Source: Streptomyces venezuelae
Lineage (GTDB): Bacteria; Actinomycetota; Actinomycetes; Streptomycetales; Streptomycetaceae
NCBI RefSeq assembly: GCF_008642335.1
Contig: NZ_CP029191.1
Span: 1,302,001 to 1,366,000 of the forward strand
DNA: 64,000 nucleotides
Direction: 5' to 3'
The stretch's first letter is position 1; each line of letters begins with the position of its first letter. Both the position numbers and the translations under genes were made by a program. This document shows, piece after piece, positions 11,181-21,263 of the stretch. The notes beneath the pieces are model-generated. The model saw only the letters and a list, made by a program, of their open reading frames with translations, was not told the origin of the DNA and did no database searches.

Positions 11181-11207
11181 TGTCACAGGGGGATCCGCTG
11201 TCTCGTC
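11181..11207 (+). promoter_or_regulatory. ECF41-type sigma factor promoter
   Basis: TGTCACA (11181-11187), exactly 16 bases, then CGTC (11204-11207) matches the ECF41 consensus TGTCACA-N16-CGTC that I recall from characterised ECF41 systems. It lies about 65 bases upstream of the AhpD-like gene whose operon encodes the ECF41 factor, implying autoregulation. Confidence 0.85.
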
Positions 11208-11272
11208 CCAGGGGGTGTAGAAGCCGGGGGTCGGGAAGGGCCGTCGGGGAACGTCACCGTAGGGAGCACAGC

Positions 11273-11746
11273 ATGGACGCGCGACTGAACTACATGAGCC
11301 GGCCCAACGCCGGGAAGGCCATGAAGTACTTCCTGTCGGGGGTCAAGGCGCTGCAGGACACGACGCTGGCGCCGGCGACGCAGGAGCTGGTGGCGTTGCG
11401 GGTCAGTCAGATCAACGGGTGTGCGGGCTGCATCGACATGCACACCAAGGAGGCCGCGCTGGCGGGTGAGACCCCGGCGCGGCTGAATCTGGTGGCGGCG
11501 TGGCGCGAGGCCACCGTCTTCACCGAGGCCGAACGCGCCGCGCTGGAGCTGGCGGAGGAGGGCACCCGGGTCGCGGACGCGGCCGGTGGCGTGGCCGATG
11601 ACGTGTGGGAGCGCGCCGCGCGCCACTACGACGAGGACGAACTCACCGCGCTGGTGGTCCACATCGGGTTCATGAATATGGTGAACCGGCTGAACGTCAT
11701 CACGCGGCAGCCGGCGGGCGACTACGTGCCGGGACAGCTGCACTGA
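11273..11746 (+). CDS. AhpD-like carboxymuconolactone decarboxylase family protein
   Basis: A 157-residue all-helical protein of the carboxymuconolactone decarboxylase/AhpD family. It carries the peroxidase-type motif GCAGCIDMHTKEA, in which the CxxC pair plus downstream His form the redox centre (about residues 46-54). Homologues act as alkylhydroperoxidase-like antioxidants. ATG 11273 follows AGGGAGC with good spacing. It is the first gene of a two-gene unit with an ECF41 sigma factor 31 bases downstream, the classical arrangement for that sigma group, and an exact ECF41 promoter precedes it. The physiological substrate of these ECF41-linked proteins has not been established. Confidence 0.9.
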   Translation: MDARLNYMSRPNAGKAMKYFLSGVKALQDTTLAPATQELVALRVSQINGCAGCIDMHTKEAALAGETPARLNLVAAWREATVFTEAERAALELAEEGTRVADAAGGVADDVWERAARHYDEDELTALVVHIGFMNMVNRLNVITRQPAGDYVPGQLH

Positions 11747-11777
11747 CCGGGCCGAACAGGGAGCAACGGGGGGCCAT

Positions 11778-12710
11778 ATGAGCAAGGTCGAGGAGTTCGA
11801 GGAGCTGCGGCCGCTGCTGTTCTCGATCGCGTACCGGATCCTCGGCAGCGTGGGCGAGGCCGAGGACGCGGTGCAGGAGACATGGCTGCGCTTCGACGGC
11901 TCCACGACCCGGCCCGCGTCGACCAAGGCGTATCTGTCCGCCGCGGTCACGCGGGTCGCCATCGACGTGCTGCGGTCGGCGCGGGTGCGGCGCGAGCAGT
12001 ACGTGGGTCCGTGGTTCCCCGAGCCGCTCCTGAACGATCCGTACGAGGATCCGGCGCGGGCGGCGGAGCTCGCCGAGTCGGTGTCGATGGCCGCGCTCGT
12101 CCTGCTGGAGCGGCTCAGTCCGCTGGAGCGGGCCGTGTTCGTGCTGCGGGACGTGTTCGGGTTCGAGTTCGACGAGGTCGCGGAGGCGGTGGAGCGGTCC
12201 CAGGCGGCCTGCCGGCAGCTCCTCGTGCGGGCGCGGCGGCACATGCGGGCGGGGCAGCCGCGGTTCGCTGCGGCGCGCGACGAGCGGGAGAGGCTGGCGT
12301 CCCGCTTCTTCGACGCGCTCAGCGAGGGCAACCTGGCCGGGCTGCGGGACCTGCTCTCCGCCGAGGTGTCGATGATCGGCGACGGCGGCGGCAACGCGCC
12401 GCAGCTGTCCAGGCCGCTCGCCGGTCCCGACCAGGTGGCCCGGATCCTTGCGATGGCGTTCCCGCGGATGGCGGGGATCGGCGTGACGTACGAGACGTAC
12501 GAGATCAACAGCCGGCCCGGCGCGGTCTTCCGCGACCGCGACGGCAAGGTCGTCCACACGCTGGGCCTCGACGTGGCCGACGGGCGGATCCAGATGATCC
12601 GTCTCGTCATCAACCCCGACAAGCTGCGGCACCTGGGGCCGACGGCGGACATCTGGGCCATCGACCACGCGACGCGGCACGCGCATCGGCTCCCGCAGTC
12701 GGCGGAGTAG
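11778..12710 (+). CDS. ECF41-family RNA polymerase sigma factor (SigJ-like)
   Basis: A 310-residue extracytoplasmic-function sigma factor, much longer than usual because of a C-terminal SnoaL-like extension. Region 2 lies at about residues 10-75 (LFSIAYRILGSVGEAEDAVQ), region 4 at about 110-165 (LSPLERAVFVLRDVFGF). The extension contains the ECF41 hallmarks DGGG (about residue 200) and NPDKL (about residue 288), which are reported to modulate sigma activity in cis in place of an anti-sigma factor. Genetic linkage to an AhpD-like protein and the matching upstream promoter agree. No anti-sigma gene is present. The inducing signal is unknown. Confidence 0.93.
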   Translation: MSKVEEFEELRPLLFSIAYRILGSVGEAEDAVQETWLRFDGSTTRPASTKAYLSAAVTRVAIDVLRSARVRREQYVGPWFPEPLLNDPYEDPARAAELAESVSMAALVLLERLSPLERAVFVLRDVFGFEFDEVAEAVERSQAACRQLLVRARRHMRAGQPRFAAARDERERLASRFFDALSEGNLAGLRDLLSAEVSMIGDGGGNAPQLSRPLAGPDQVARILAMAFPRMAGIGVTYETYEINSRPGAVFRDRDGKVVHTLGLDVADGRIQMIRLVINPDKLRHLGPTADIWAIDHATRHAHRLPQSAE

Positions 12711-12777
12711 GCCCCCCGGAAGGCGCGGCCATCTTGGCCGCCTTGCCTCCGGACGCGCCCGCGGAGCATGCTCAGGT

Positions 12778-13650
12778 ATGACGATCTTGAGCGATGCGCG
12801 GCGCGGCGCACGGTCCGGTGCCGTACTGGCCGCCGCCATCGCCGCCTTCGGCCTGACGGCCGGCTGCGGAGGCGGGGACGGGGACGGGGACGAGGGCGAC
12901 GGTGCCCGGGGCGGGCTCGGTGCCGACCAGCGGCGGCGGGCGGACCAGCTGGTGAGCGTCTTCGAGAACGGCACCACCAGGATCCAGTACGCGTACGCGG
13001 AGAACCTCGGCGACGGCCGGGGCGTCACCGCGGGCCGCGCGGGCTTCACGACCGGCGACGGCGACGCGCTCGAAGTGGTCCGGGCCTACACGAAGCGGGT
13101 GCCGGACAATCCCTTCGCCCGCTTCGTCCCCGGTCTGGAACGCGAAGCCCGTGGGACCGGCGGGAAGGGTTCGGGCGGGTCCGGGGCGCCGTTCCCCGAC
13201 GCCGAGTTCATCGCCGCCTGGAAGCGCGCCGCCGCCGACCCCGCGTTCCGCGACGTGCAGGACGCGCAGGTCGACGAGCGCTACTTCACGCCCGCCGCCC
13301 GGGCCGCCGAGAAGGCCGGTCTCCGCAGCCCGCTCGCGCTCGCCGAGCTGTACGACGCCTCGATCCAGCACGGCAACGGTCCCGACCGGGACGGGCTGCC
13401 CGCCCTGATCAAGCGGACGACGGCGGAGGCCGGGCCGCCGTCGAAGGCGGGCGAGAAGGCGTGGCTGGACGCGTTCTTCGACGTACGCGTCGACGATCTG
13501 ACCCACCCCGCGAACCCTGACACCGCCGAGGAGTGGCGCAAGTCCGTCGATCGCGTCGAGGCGCTGCGCCGCATCGCGAAGAGCGGCAACCGCGACCTCG
13601 ACGGGCCGTTCGAGGTCACCGCGTTCGGCAGTACGCACACGATCAAGTGA
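12778..13650 (+). CDS. Secreted chitosanase, GH46 family, lipoprotein-type signal
   Basis: A 290-residue exported enzyme. The N-terminus is a lipoprotein signal with lipobox LTAGC (Cys30), then a Gly/Asp-rich linker. The catalytic domain shows the GH46 pattern DQLVSVFENGTTRIQYAY with the likely acid Glu63, and LGDGRGVTAGRAGF with the likely second carboxylate Asp79; the downstream FVPGLE, YFTPAAR and DASIQHGNG segments also fit. GH46 enzymes cleave beta-1,4 bonds in chitosan by inversion. Membrane anchoring is unusual because most Streptomyces chitosanases are freely secreted. A CATGCT hexamer close to the ATG suggests a short or absent leader. The gene is convergent with the DUF5997 gene. 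Confidence 0.87.
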   Translation: MTILSDARRGARSGAVLAAAIAAFGLTAGCGGGDGDGDEGDGARGGLGADQRRRADQLVSVFENGTTRIQYAYAENLGDGRGVTAGRAGFTTGDGDALEVVRAYTKRVPDNPFARFVPGLEREARGTGGKGSGGSGAPFPDAEFIAAWKRAAADPAFRDVQDAQVDERYFTPAARAAEKAGLRSPLALAELYDASIQHGNGPDRDGLPALIKRTTAEAGPPSKAGEKAWLDAFFDVRVDDLTHPANPDTAEEWRKSVDRVEALRRIAKSGNRDLDGPFEVTAFGSTHTIK

Positions 13651-13686
13651 GGGCGGCCGACAGCCGGATCGGCGGCGCGGAACCGG

Positions 13687-14103
13687 TCAGTCGCGCGGGT
13701 CCTCGCCGCGTGCCGCCCGCTTCTCGGCCTGCTCCGCCTGCTTCTCCTTGATGCGCGCCGCGTCCTTGCGCACCTCGGCCTGCGTGGCGCGCTCCTGGCG
13801 CAGCCAGCCGGGCTGCTCCTCCTTCAGCGCGTCGATCTGCTCCGTGGTGAGCGGCTCGGTCACTCCGCCGCGCGCGAGGCCCGCGATGGAGACGCCGAGC
13901 TTGGCCGCGACGACGGGGCGCGGGTGCGGGCCGTTGCGCCGCAGTTCCTGGAGCCACTCGGGCGGGTCGGTCTGCAGCGCGTTGAGCTCGCTGCGCGAGA
14001 CGACGCCCTCCTGGAACTCGGCGGGCGTGGCCTGGAGGTACACACCCAGCTTCTTCGCCGCGGTCGCGGGCTTCATGGTCTGGGTGGTCTGGTGCGACGT
14101 CAT
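13687..14103 (-). CDS. DUF5997 family protein
   Basis: A 138-residue protein of a family conserved in actinobacteria (DUF5997). It has two short helix-turn-helix-like segments, KPATAAKKLGVYLQATP and RPVVAAKLGVSIAGLARG, and a highly charged Lys/Glu/Arg C-terminal helix. No function is known. It is transcribed divergently from a LysR-type protein that lacks its DNA-binding domain, separated by 57 bases, an association I recognise as recurrent in Streptomyces. The start used is ATG 14103 (MTSHQTTQ); an internal ATG ten codons later (MKPATAAKK) is nearly as good. Confidence 0.78.
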   Translation of the reverse strand: MTSHQTTQTMKPATAAKKLGVYLQATPAEFQEGVVSRSELNALQTDPPEWLQELRRNGPHPRPVVAAKLGVSIAGLARGGVTEPLTTEQIDALKEEQPGWLRQERATQAEVRKDAARIKEKQAEQAEKRAARGEDPRD

Positions 14104-14160
14104 GGGTCCAGGGTATCGAGCATGTGCGCTGGTCCTGACCACGGCGGGTAGCCTGGCGAG

Positions 14161-14955
14161 GTGACAGGCTCGGAAGTATCCCCTTCGTTCCGGCTCGCCT
14201 ACGTCCCGGGGGTGACGCCCGCCAAATGGGTGCGTATCTGGAACGAGCGGCTGCCCGACGTCCCGCTGACCCTCCGGACCGTGGCCGCCGCCGAGGTGCC
14301 CGACGTGCTGCGGGCGGGTGGCGCGGACGCCGGTTTCGTACGGCTGCCCATTGACCGTACGGACCTCAGCGCGATCCCCCTCTACACCGAGACGACGGTC
14401 GTCGTGATCCCCAAGGACCATGTCGTCGCCGCGGTCGACGAGGTGTCCGTCGACGATCTCGCCGACGAGGTCGTGTTCCATCCGCTGGACGAGACGCTGG
14501 AGTGGGAGCGGCGGCCGGGCCTGTCCGCGTACGAGCGTCCCGCGACGACCGAGGACGCGGTGGAGCTCGTGGCGGCGGGGGTGGGCCTCCTGGTCGTCCC
14601 GCAGTCGCTGGCCCGCTTGTACCACCGCAAGGACCTCACCTACCGGCCCGTCACGGGTGCGCCGGAGTCGCGCGTCGCCCTGTCGTGGCCGGAGGCCGAG
14701 ACGACGGACCTGGTCGAGGACTTCATCGGGATCGTCCGCGGCCGGACGGTCAACAGCTCCCGGGGCCGCGCCCAGAACCCGCCGAAGGGCAAGGGCACGG
14801 GCACGGACAAGGACGTGGCCAGGGCGAAGGCCGCCCAGGCGGCCAAGGCCAAGCGGAAGCCGGGCGCCTCGTCCGGGAAGCCGAAGGCCAAGGGCGGGCA
14901 GGGCGGCCGCTCCGGCGGCGCACCCAAGCGCGGCAAGCCCCGCCGCCGCTCCTAG
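14161..14955 (+). CDS. LysR-type substrate-binding domain protein lacking the HTH
   Basis: A 264-residue protein that begins directly with the periplasmic-binding-like effector domain of LysR regulators (FRLAYVPGVTPAKWVRIWNERLPDVPLTL) and continues to about residue 190. There is no N-terminal helix-turn-helix, so it is not a truncated start: upstream sequence is the divergent promoter region. Residues 195-264 form a very basic Lys/Arg/Gly/Ser tail, which could bind nucleic acid. A TAGCCT hexamer (14149-14154) just upstream of GTG 14161 suggests leaderless transcription. The divergent DUF5997 gene is the probable partner. Effector unknown. Confidence 0.82.
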   Translation: MTGSEVSPSFRLAYVPGVTPAKWVRIWNERLPDVPLTLRTVAAAEVPDVLRAGGADAGFVRLPIDRTDLSAIPLYTETTVVVIPKDHVVAAVDEVSVDDLADEVVFHPLDETLEWERRPGLSAYERPATTEDAVELVAAGVGLLVVPQSLARLYHRKDLTYRPVTGAPESRVALSWPEAETTDLVEDFIGIVRGRTVNSSRGRAQNPPKGKGTGTDKDVARAKAAQAAKAKRKPGASSGKPKAKGGQGGRSGGAPKRGKPRRRS

Positions 14956-14962
14956 CCCACGA

Positions 14963-14999
14963 CGAGGGGCCTCCCACCAGTAGGGCGGGAGGCCCCTCG
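14963..14999. terminator. Bidirectional hairpin between the LysR-like gene and icd
   Basis: CGAGGGGCCTCCC (14963-14975) and GGGAGGCCCCTCG (14987-14999) form a perfect 13-bp stem with an 11-base loop, placed between two convergent genes. T-runs are weak on both sides, as is common in Streptomyces. Confidence 0.8.
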
Positions 15000-15032
15000 C
15001 TCTTGTTGCCGCGCTACGGCAGCGTCAGGACG

Positions 15033-17379
<2,347 letters not shown>

Positions 17380-17380
<1 letters not shown>

Positions 17381-17976
17381 TGACCGAACGGGATGATCAA
17401 GAGGCCGGGCTGCGCGCCCGGCTCGTGGACGTGGGTGTCGAGCTCGTGGCGACGCAGGGGGTGCAGGCGCTGACCCTGCGGGAGATCGCACGCAGGGCGG
17501 GCGTCTCGCACGGCGCGCCCCGGCGGTACTTCCCCACGCATGTGTCGCTGCTCTCCGCCATCGCCCGGCGGGGCTTCGGGGAGCTGGCCGTCGAGGTGCG
17601 GAAGGCGGTGGGCGACGGTCCCGACGACGACGCCCGGGTACGGCTGCGTGCCCTGAGCCGCGCCTACCTCGGCTTCGCCGTGACCCGTCGCGGCATGTTC
17701 GAGCTGATGTTCCGGCACGACCTGCTGGAGAGCAATCAGCTCGGTCTCCGGGAGACCAGCCTCCCCCTCTTCGACGTCCTGACCGGCCTGGTCGCCGAGG
17801 CCCGCCCCGCGTCCGGCGCCGGAGCGCGGGTCGTCGCGGGCGCGCTGTGGGCGAACCTGCACGGCATCGCGCAGCTGTGGGGGTGGGGCAGCCTGAGCCT
17901 GGCGACGGGCGAGGACGACGTGGAGGCGCTGCTGGACGCGGCACTCGACGCGCACCTCGGGCCGGAGGCCTCGTGA
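17380..17976 (+). CDS. TetR family transcriptional regulator
   Basis: A 198-residue repressor. The N-terminal helix-turn-helix is LTLREIARRAGVSHGAPRRYFPTH (about residues 30-55) and the C-terminal ligand domain is mostly helical, with a Met/Phe-rich segment (RRGMFELMFRHDLLE) as in TetR_C regulators. ATG 17380 lies at the end of the second operator palindrome, implying a very short leader; an in-frame GTG two codons upstream is also possible. Its stop overlaps the GTG of the MFS gene, so they are co-transcribed, and it probably represses this exporter until a toxic ligand binds. Confidence 0.92.
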
Positions 17977-19430
17977 CGACCACCGCGGAGATACCGCCCC
18001 CGGAGATCCGGACCACGGGACTGCGGCACCGGCTCACCCTCGCCTGCAGCGTCGTCGGAGCCATGGTCGTCGCGCTGGACGGCACCGCGCTGACCGTCGT
18101 CCAACCCGCTCTGCAACGCGACCTGGACGCCTCCTTCGCACAGGTGCAGTGGACGAGCACCGGCTATCTGATCGCCGTCGCGAGCCTGCTCGTCTTCGCG
18201 GGGCGGCTCGGCGACCGGTACGGGCACGGGCGGCTCTTCGCCGTCGGAACGCTCGGGTTCGCCGCCGCCTCGGCGGGGGTCGGCCTGGCGTCCGGCATCG
18301 GCTGGGTGATCGCATTGCGCGTGGCCCAGGGTGTCTTCGGGGCGCTTCTGCAACCCGCGACGCTCGGGATGTTGCGGGCCGCATTCCCGCCGGACCGGCT
18401 CGGGATGCCGATCGCGCTGCGGATGAGCGCGATCGGGCTCGCGGCGGCCACGGGACCCCTGGTCGGCGGGGCTCTCGCCACGCACCTCGGCTGGCGTTCG
18501 GTGTTCTACCTGAGCGTGGTGCCCGCGGTGGTGATCGGCGTACTGGCGCTGGTGGTACGGGTACCGGCGGCACGCCGGGAGGCCCCCGCGCCCGGGCTCG
18601 ACCTGCCCGGCGCGGGGCTGCTCGCGGTGACGCTGGCCTGCCTGGTGCACATCCTCGTGACGGTGCCGGAAGAGGGGTGGACGACGGTGGCCGTGGTGAG
18701 TCTCGTGGTGGCGACGGCCGCGGGAGGCGCGTTCGTACGGCACGAGAGGCGTGCCGCGAGCGCGCTGGTGCCGCCGCGCCTGCTCCGCTCGGCCGGGGTC
18801 GGGGCGGCGCTCGGCATCCTGGTCGCGGCGTCCGCGGCGATGTTCGGGGCGCTCTTCGTCGGCACGTACTTCCTTCAGGACGTCCTGGGCCTCGACCCGC
18901 TGGACTGCGCGCTGAGGGCGCTGCCGCTCGCCGTGATGATGGTGGTGAGCGCGCCGCTCGCGGCGGTGGTGCTGCGCAGGCATGGGCCGCGGCGGACGAT
19001 CACGGCGGCGATGACGGTGCTCGCCGCGGGGATCCTGGCCCTGTCGCGCGTGGACGCGACGTCGGGCCCGGTGGCGACCGGTGCGGGGTTCCTGTTGCTC
19101 GGGGCGGGGTTCGGGACGGTGATGGTCGCGGCGACGGCGGTCGTCGTGCGCCATGCTCCGGTCGCCGACGCGGGGGTGGCGGGCGGCCTCCAGCAGACGG
19201 CGATGAACGTGGGCCCGACGGTGGGGGTCGCCGTGGCGACGACCCTGATGACGGCCCTGGCGCCGCGTACGGCGGAACGAGGCGCCCCCTGGCAGGACGC
19301 CGCGTTCCTCTCCGCGATGACTCCTACGCTCACGACGCTGGCGTCGGTGGCCGCGCTGGGCGCCCTGGCGGCGACGGGCCTGCCGCGACGGAACGCACCA
19401 CGCCCGGAGCGCGCGGCGCCGGGCGCGTAG
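17973..19430 (+). CDS. MFS drug-export transporter, DHA2 type
   Basis: A 485-residue major facilitator with about 14 membrane segments (DHA2 family of drug:proton antiporters). Motifs include the helix-1 region VVALDGTALTVVQPALQRDL, loop motif GRLGDRYGHGRLF after helix 2, and the antiporter motif around GPLVGGALATHLGWRSVF. The start is GTG 17973, overlapping the TetR stop (GTGA). Context with an overlapping TetR repressor and two operators indicates inducible efflux of a toxic compound. The substrate cannot be inferred. The C-terminal tail is basic. The gene ends directly at the minisatellite region. Confidence 0.92.
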   Translation: MTTTAEIPPPEIRTTGLRHRLTLACSVVGAMVVALDGTALTVVQPALQRDLDASFAQVQWTSTGYLIAVASLLVFAGRLGDRYGHGRLFAVGTLGFAAASAGVGLASGIGWVIALRVAQGVFGALLQPATLGMLRAAFPPDRLGMPIALRMSAIGLAAATGPLVGGALATHLGWRSVFYLSVVPAVVIGVLALVVRVPAARREAPAPGLDLPGAGLLAVTLACLVHILVTVPEEGWTTVAVVSLVVATAAGGAFVRHERRAASALVPPRLLRSAGVGAALGILVAASAAMFGALFVGTYFLQDVLGLDPLDCALRALPLAVMMVVSAPLAAVVLRRHGPRRTITAAMTVLAAGILALSRVDATSGPVATGAGFLLLGAGFGTVMVAATAVVVRHAPVADAGVAGGLQQTAMNVGPTVGVAVATTLMTALAPRTAERGAPWQDAAFLSAMTPTLTTLASVAALGALAATGLPRRNAPRPERAAPGA

Positions 19431-19436
19431 GCCTGG

Positions 19437-20033
19437 GCGGGGCGCAGGGCCGGGCGGGGGCGTTGGGCCGGGCGGGGGCGTTGGGCCCGCCGGGCACAGG
19501 CCGGGCGGGCACAGGGCCCGCCAGGCACAGACCCCGCCGGGCACAGGACCGGGCGAACGCAGACCCCGCCGGGCACAGGACTGGGCGGGCGCAGACCCCG
19601 CCGGGGGCAGGCCCGCCAGGCACAGACCCCGCCCCGAGAACAGCAGCGCCTCTCGGTGATCGCGCACCGGGACGGAGCACGGACGCTGAGCGCCTACCGC
19701 CGGGAGCAGGACACGCTCGGCGACCAGACCCAGGTCCGTGGTGTGCAGAAGGGTCGGGCACAGACCCGGGCGAATACAGACCCCGCCGGGCGCAGGCCCG
19801 GGCGGGTACAGGCCCGAGCGGACGCAAGCCCCGCCGGGCACAGACCCGGGCGGACGCAGACCCCGCCAGGCAGACGCAGGGCCGGGCGGACACAGACCCC
19901 ACCGGGCACAGACCCCACCGGGCACAGACCCGAGCGAACACAGACCCCGCCAGGCGCAAGGCCGGGCGGGCGCAAGGCCGGGCGGGCGCAAGGCCGGGCG
20001 GGCGCAAGGCCGGGCGGGCGCAGGCCCGGGCCT
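19437..20033. repeat. Imperfect 16-bp minisatellite in two blocks with a unique island
   Basis: About 480 bases of degenerate tandem repeats with predominant period 16 (range 15-18), consensus about GCACAGRCCCCGCCGG, in blocks 19437-19632 and 19750-20033. The last four units of CGCAAGGCCGGGCGGG are perfect 16-mers. Units carrying GGGCGG alternate with units carrying CCCGCC, so neighbouring units can pair. The 117-base island at 19633-19749 is not repetitive; no family was recognised in any frame. Because 16 is not a multiple of three, all frames translate to 16-residue repeats and long spurious open frames arise on both strands. No gene is called here. Confidence 0.85.
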
Positions 20034-20054
20034 ACGTCGGGGTGGGGTGTTCGC

Positions 20055-21263
20055 CTACGCGTTCGTGCTCAACACCTCGTCCACCATCCCAAGCGCCGCC
20101 CGCGCCTGGCGCAGGTGGGTCTCCTCGCTGTCGAGGCGCAGCGTGAACGCCGCGGCGGTGACCGCCGTCGCGCCGTCCGGGGTCACGCCACCCTCGCTGA
20201 CGTAGCCGAGGCTCGTGCCGCCGTGGAACCAGATGCCGTCATCGCGGCCGGCGAGAGGGCGGGAGGCGATGCCGAGGCCGTAGCGGACGCCGTCGGCGGG
20301 GATCCAGTCGCTCACCGGCACCGTCGACTTCATCGCCGCCAGCTGTGCGGGGCGCAGCAGTCGGCCGCCCAGGAGCGCCCGCAGGAAGGTGCCGTGGTCG
20401 TGTGTCGTCGAGATGAGGCAGCCGTCCGCTCCCCCGCCGAAGCCGAGCGTGGTCTCGGTGGGTCGCGTCTCGTCCGGGAAGTACGTGTAGCCCGTCGCCG
20501 TCGGCTGCGGCACGTACGACGAGGTCCCGGGGATGAGCGTGTGGCGCAGGCCGAGCGGTTCGATGATGCGCTCATGGACCTCCTGGGCCCAGGGGTGTCC
20601 GGTGACCGCCTCGACGAGCATCCCGGCGACGACGTAGTTGGTGTTGCAGTATCCCCAGCGCCGCTCCTCCGCCGGGTCGTCGGCGTCGGGCAGCCACTGC
20701 GGGGGCTCGGCGAGGGCCACCGCCAGCTGTTCCTGCGGGGACTGCGGACGGAAGCGGTTGCGCCGGTACGCGTCGGGGGTGAAGTCGCCGCTCTCCGCCG
20801 TGATGTATTCGTTGAGGCCGCTCGTCTGGCGCAGCAGGTTGGTGACGGTGATCCGGCGCCCGTCGTTGCCGTGTCCGCGGACCACGCCGGGCAGCCAGCG
20901 CTCCACGGTGTCCGTCAGCTTCAGCCGCCCCTCCCCGACCAGTTGGAGGACGACGGTCGCCGTGTACGTCTTGGTGTCGCTGCCGATGCGGTAGTACGCA
21001 CCCCACGGCACGGGGCCCTTCGCCGGGGCGTCGAGGTCGCCGACTCCTGCCCGTGCGGTGGTGCGGCCGCGTGCGTCCTGCACCTCGGCGAGGACGCCGC
21101 TCGCCCCGGTGGCGCGGATGGCGTCGACGCCGCGCTGGAGGGCGCGTCCACGCGGGCCGTTCGGGGTACGCGGGGCGGCGGCCGACGCCGGGACGCCCGC
21201 CGTCCCCGCGAGAAGTGCGGCCGCGGCCGCCGTGAGGCCCGTGCGCCTGCTGATGTCGGTCAT
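20055..21263 (-). CDS. Secreted serine hydrolase, beta-lactamase/DD-peptidase fold
   Basis: A 402-residue exported class C beta-lactamase-like protein. It begins with a Tat-like signal (RRTGLTAAAAALLAGTAGVPASA). Active-site motifs are present in order: S95-D-T-K98 (SxxK), Y205-C-N207 (YxN) and a C-terminal HGGTSLG in place of KTG. Homologues are D-alanyl-D-alanine carboxypeptidases, esterases or D-aminopeptidases; an HGG third motif is common to the esterase/DD-peptidase side of the family. The ATG at 21263 overlaps the stop of the upstream peptidase as ATGA, so the two secreted hydrolases form an operon. The gene end abuts the minisatellite. Confidence 0.88.
   Translation of the reverse strand: MTDISRRTGLTAAAAALLAGTAGVPASAAAPRTPNGPRGRALQRGVDAIRATGASGVLAEVQDARGRTTARAGVGDLDAPAKGPVPWGAYYRIGSDTKTYTATVVLQLVGEGRLKLTDTVERWLPGVVRGHGNDGRRITVTNLLRQTSGLNEYITAESGDFTPDAYRRNRFRPQSPQEQLAVALAEPPQWLPDADDPAEERRWGYCNTNYVVAGMLVEAVTGHPWAQEVHERIIEPLGLRHTLIPGTSSYVPQPTATGYTYFPDETRPTETTLGFGGGADGCLISTTHDHGTFLRALLGGRLLRPAQLAAMKSTVPVSDWIPADGVRYGLGIASRPLAGRDDGIWFHGGTSLGYVSEGGVTPDGATAVTAAAFTLRLDSEETHLRQARAALGMVDEVLSTNA

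Noticed and set aside
19437..20033. CRISPR array
   Set aside because: Units are contiguous with no regular spacers, only 15-18 bases long, and no cas genes are present.
17736..20146. Long open frames across the minisatellite on both strands
   Set aside because: A 16-base period translates as 16-residue repeats in every frame; no family resemblance and no ribosome sites, so these are spurious.
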